Shown here one piece after another: positions 5,597 through 5,991 of a stretch of 5,991 bases of DNA. Both the position numbers and the translations under genes were made by a program. Numbering within the stretch: the first letter of the stretch is position 1; every line of letters starts with the position of its first letter. Under the pieces are notes generated by a model, which worked only from the letters and a program-made list of their open reading frames with translations, did no database searches and was not told the DNA's origin. The stretch comes from Spirochaetota bacterium (lineage in GTDB: Bacteria; Spirochaetota; Spirochaetia; Treponematales; Treponemataceae), in NCBI GenBank assembly GCA_029571425.1, contig JAKPSR010000144.1:1-5991 (forward strand), given 5' to 3'.

Positions 5597-5627
5597 CAAC
5601 GTACAAACCCCTATAAAGGAGTCTTCT

Positions 5628-5991
5628 ATGTGCATTGAACCAATGTTTTATGTATGCAAAAAATGCGGTAACCTCGTCGGGATGATCCACGCCTCCGGCG
5701 TCAAAATGGTTTGCTGCGGCGAGGAAATGACCGCCCTTACCCCGAACACGGTCGACGCGTCGAAGGAAAAGCACGTACCGGTCATCTCCGTCTCGGGAAA
5801 CCTCGTCACGGTTAAAGTCGGCTCCGTGGAACACCCGATGACGGCCGAACACTCTATTCAGTGGATTTACCTCGAGACGGCCAAGGGCGGCCAGCGAAAA
5901 TGCCTGAACCCCGGAGACAAACCCGAGGCGACCTTCGCCCTTTCGGCCGACGACAAGGCGATCGCGGCCTACGAATACTGCAACCTGCACG
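5628..5991 (+). CDS. dfx: Desulfoferrodoxin / superoxide reductase (two-iron type), 3' end cut off
   Basis: This cytoplasmic enzyme reduces superoxide to hydrogen peroxide without making oxygen, using electrons usually supplied by rubredoxin. It is typical of anaerobes and microaerophiles. The N-terminal desulforedoxin domain (about 1-37) has all four ligands of the FeCys4 centre: Cys10, Cys13, Cys29 and Cys30. The catalytic domain has the EKHVPVI signature (47-53, with Glu47 and Lys48) and the FeHis4Cys ligands His49, His69, His75, Cys118 and His121. The frame is still open at the window edge after 121 codons in EYCNLH. Family members end a few residues later, so only a few codons are missing. 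The ATG at 5628 follows AAAGGAG by 6 nt. It is transcribed away from tRNA-Val. Confidence 0.96.
   Translation, partial: MCIEPMFYVCKKCGNLVGMIHASGVKMVCCGEEMTALTPNTVDASKEKHVPVISVSGNLVTVKVGSVEHPMTAEHSIQWIYLETAKGGQRKCLNPGDKPEATFALSADDKAIAAYEYCNLH

Noticed and set aside
5583..5990. Open frame of 135 codons on the - strand opposite the superoxide reductase
   Set aside because: The + strand frame has every iron ligand of the family. The opposite frame runs into the promoter region and has no family features.

Overview
The window looks like chromosomal housekeeping DNA from a GC-rich anaerobic bacterium. A spirochaete is the likeliest host. This rests on the DUF3943 outer-surface-type protein, a fermentative D-lactate dehydrogenase, a superoxide reductase and an EpmA/EF-P pair occurring together. 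It is inferred from family knowledge, not from a search, and the phylum call is only moderately secure. No insertion sequence, phage gene, CRISPR array or rRNA is visible.

Left end (+ strand): the 3' part of epmA, a lysyl-tRNA-synthetase paralogue that modifies EF-P, is followed after 86 bp by efp itself, so the modifying enzyme and its substrate lie together. The efp gene ends at a perfect 13-bp hairpin with T tracts on both strands. This hairpin also terminates the leftward transcription unit arriving from the other side.

Middle (- strand, read right to left): tRNA-Val(GAC) with its own promoter and terminator comes first. Next is a tightly packed cassette of three small membrane-protein genes with unknown function, with a consensus -35 promoter, stop/start overlaps and its own terminator. 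A D-lactate dehydrogenase gene with a cysteine-rich C-terminal tail follows. Last is an exported DUF3943 protein, probably a beta-barrel, whose promoter starts just after the ldh stop codon.

Right end (+ strand): a two-domain desulfoferrodoxin (superoxide reductase) gene runs off the edge with only its last few codons missing. Its promoter is back-to-back with the tRNA-Val promoter and the two -35 hexamers overlap.

The physiology is that of a lactate-producing fermenter that removes superoxide by reduction. No complete new system can be demonstrated. The best candidates for something undescribed are the three-gene membrane cassette, the four-cysteine tail on the lactate dehydrogenase, and the shared tRNA/superoxide reductase promoter region.
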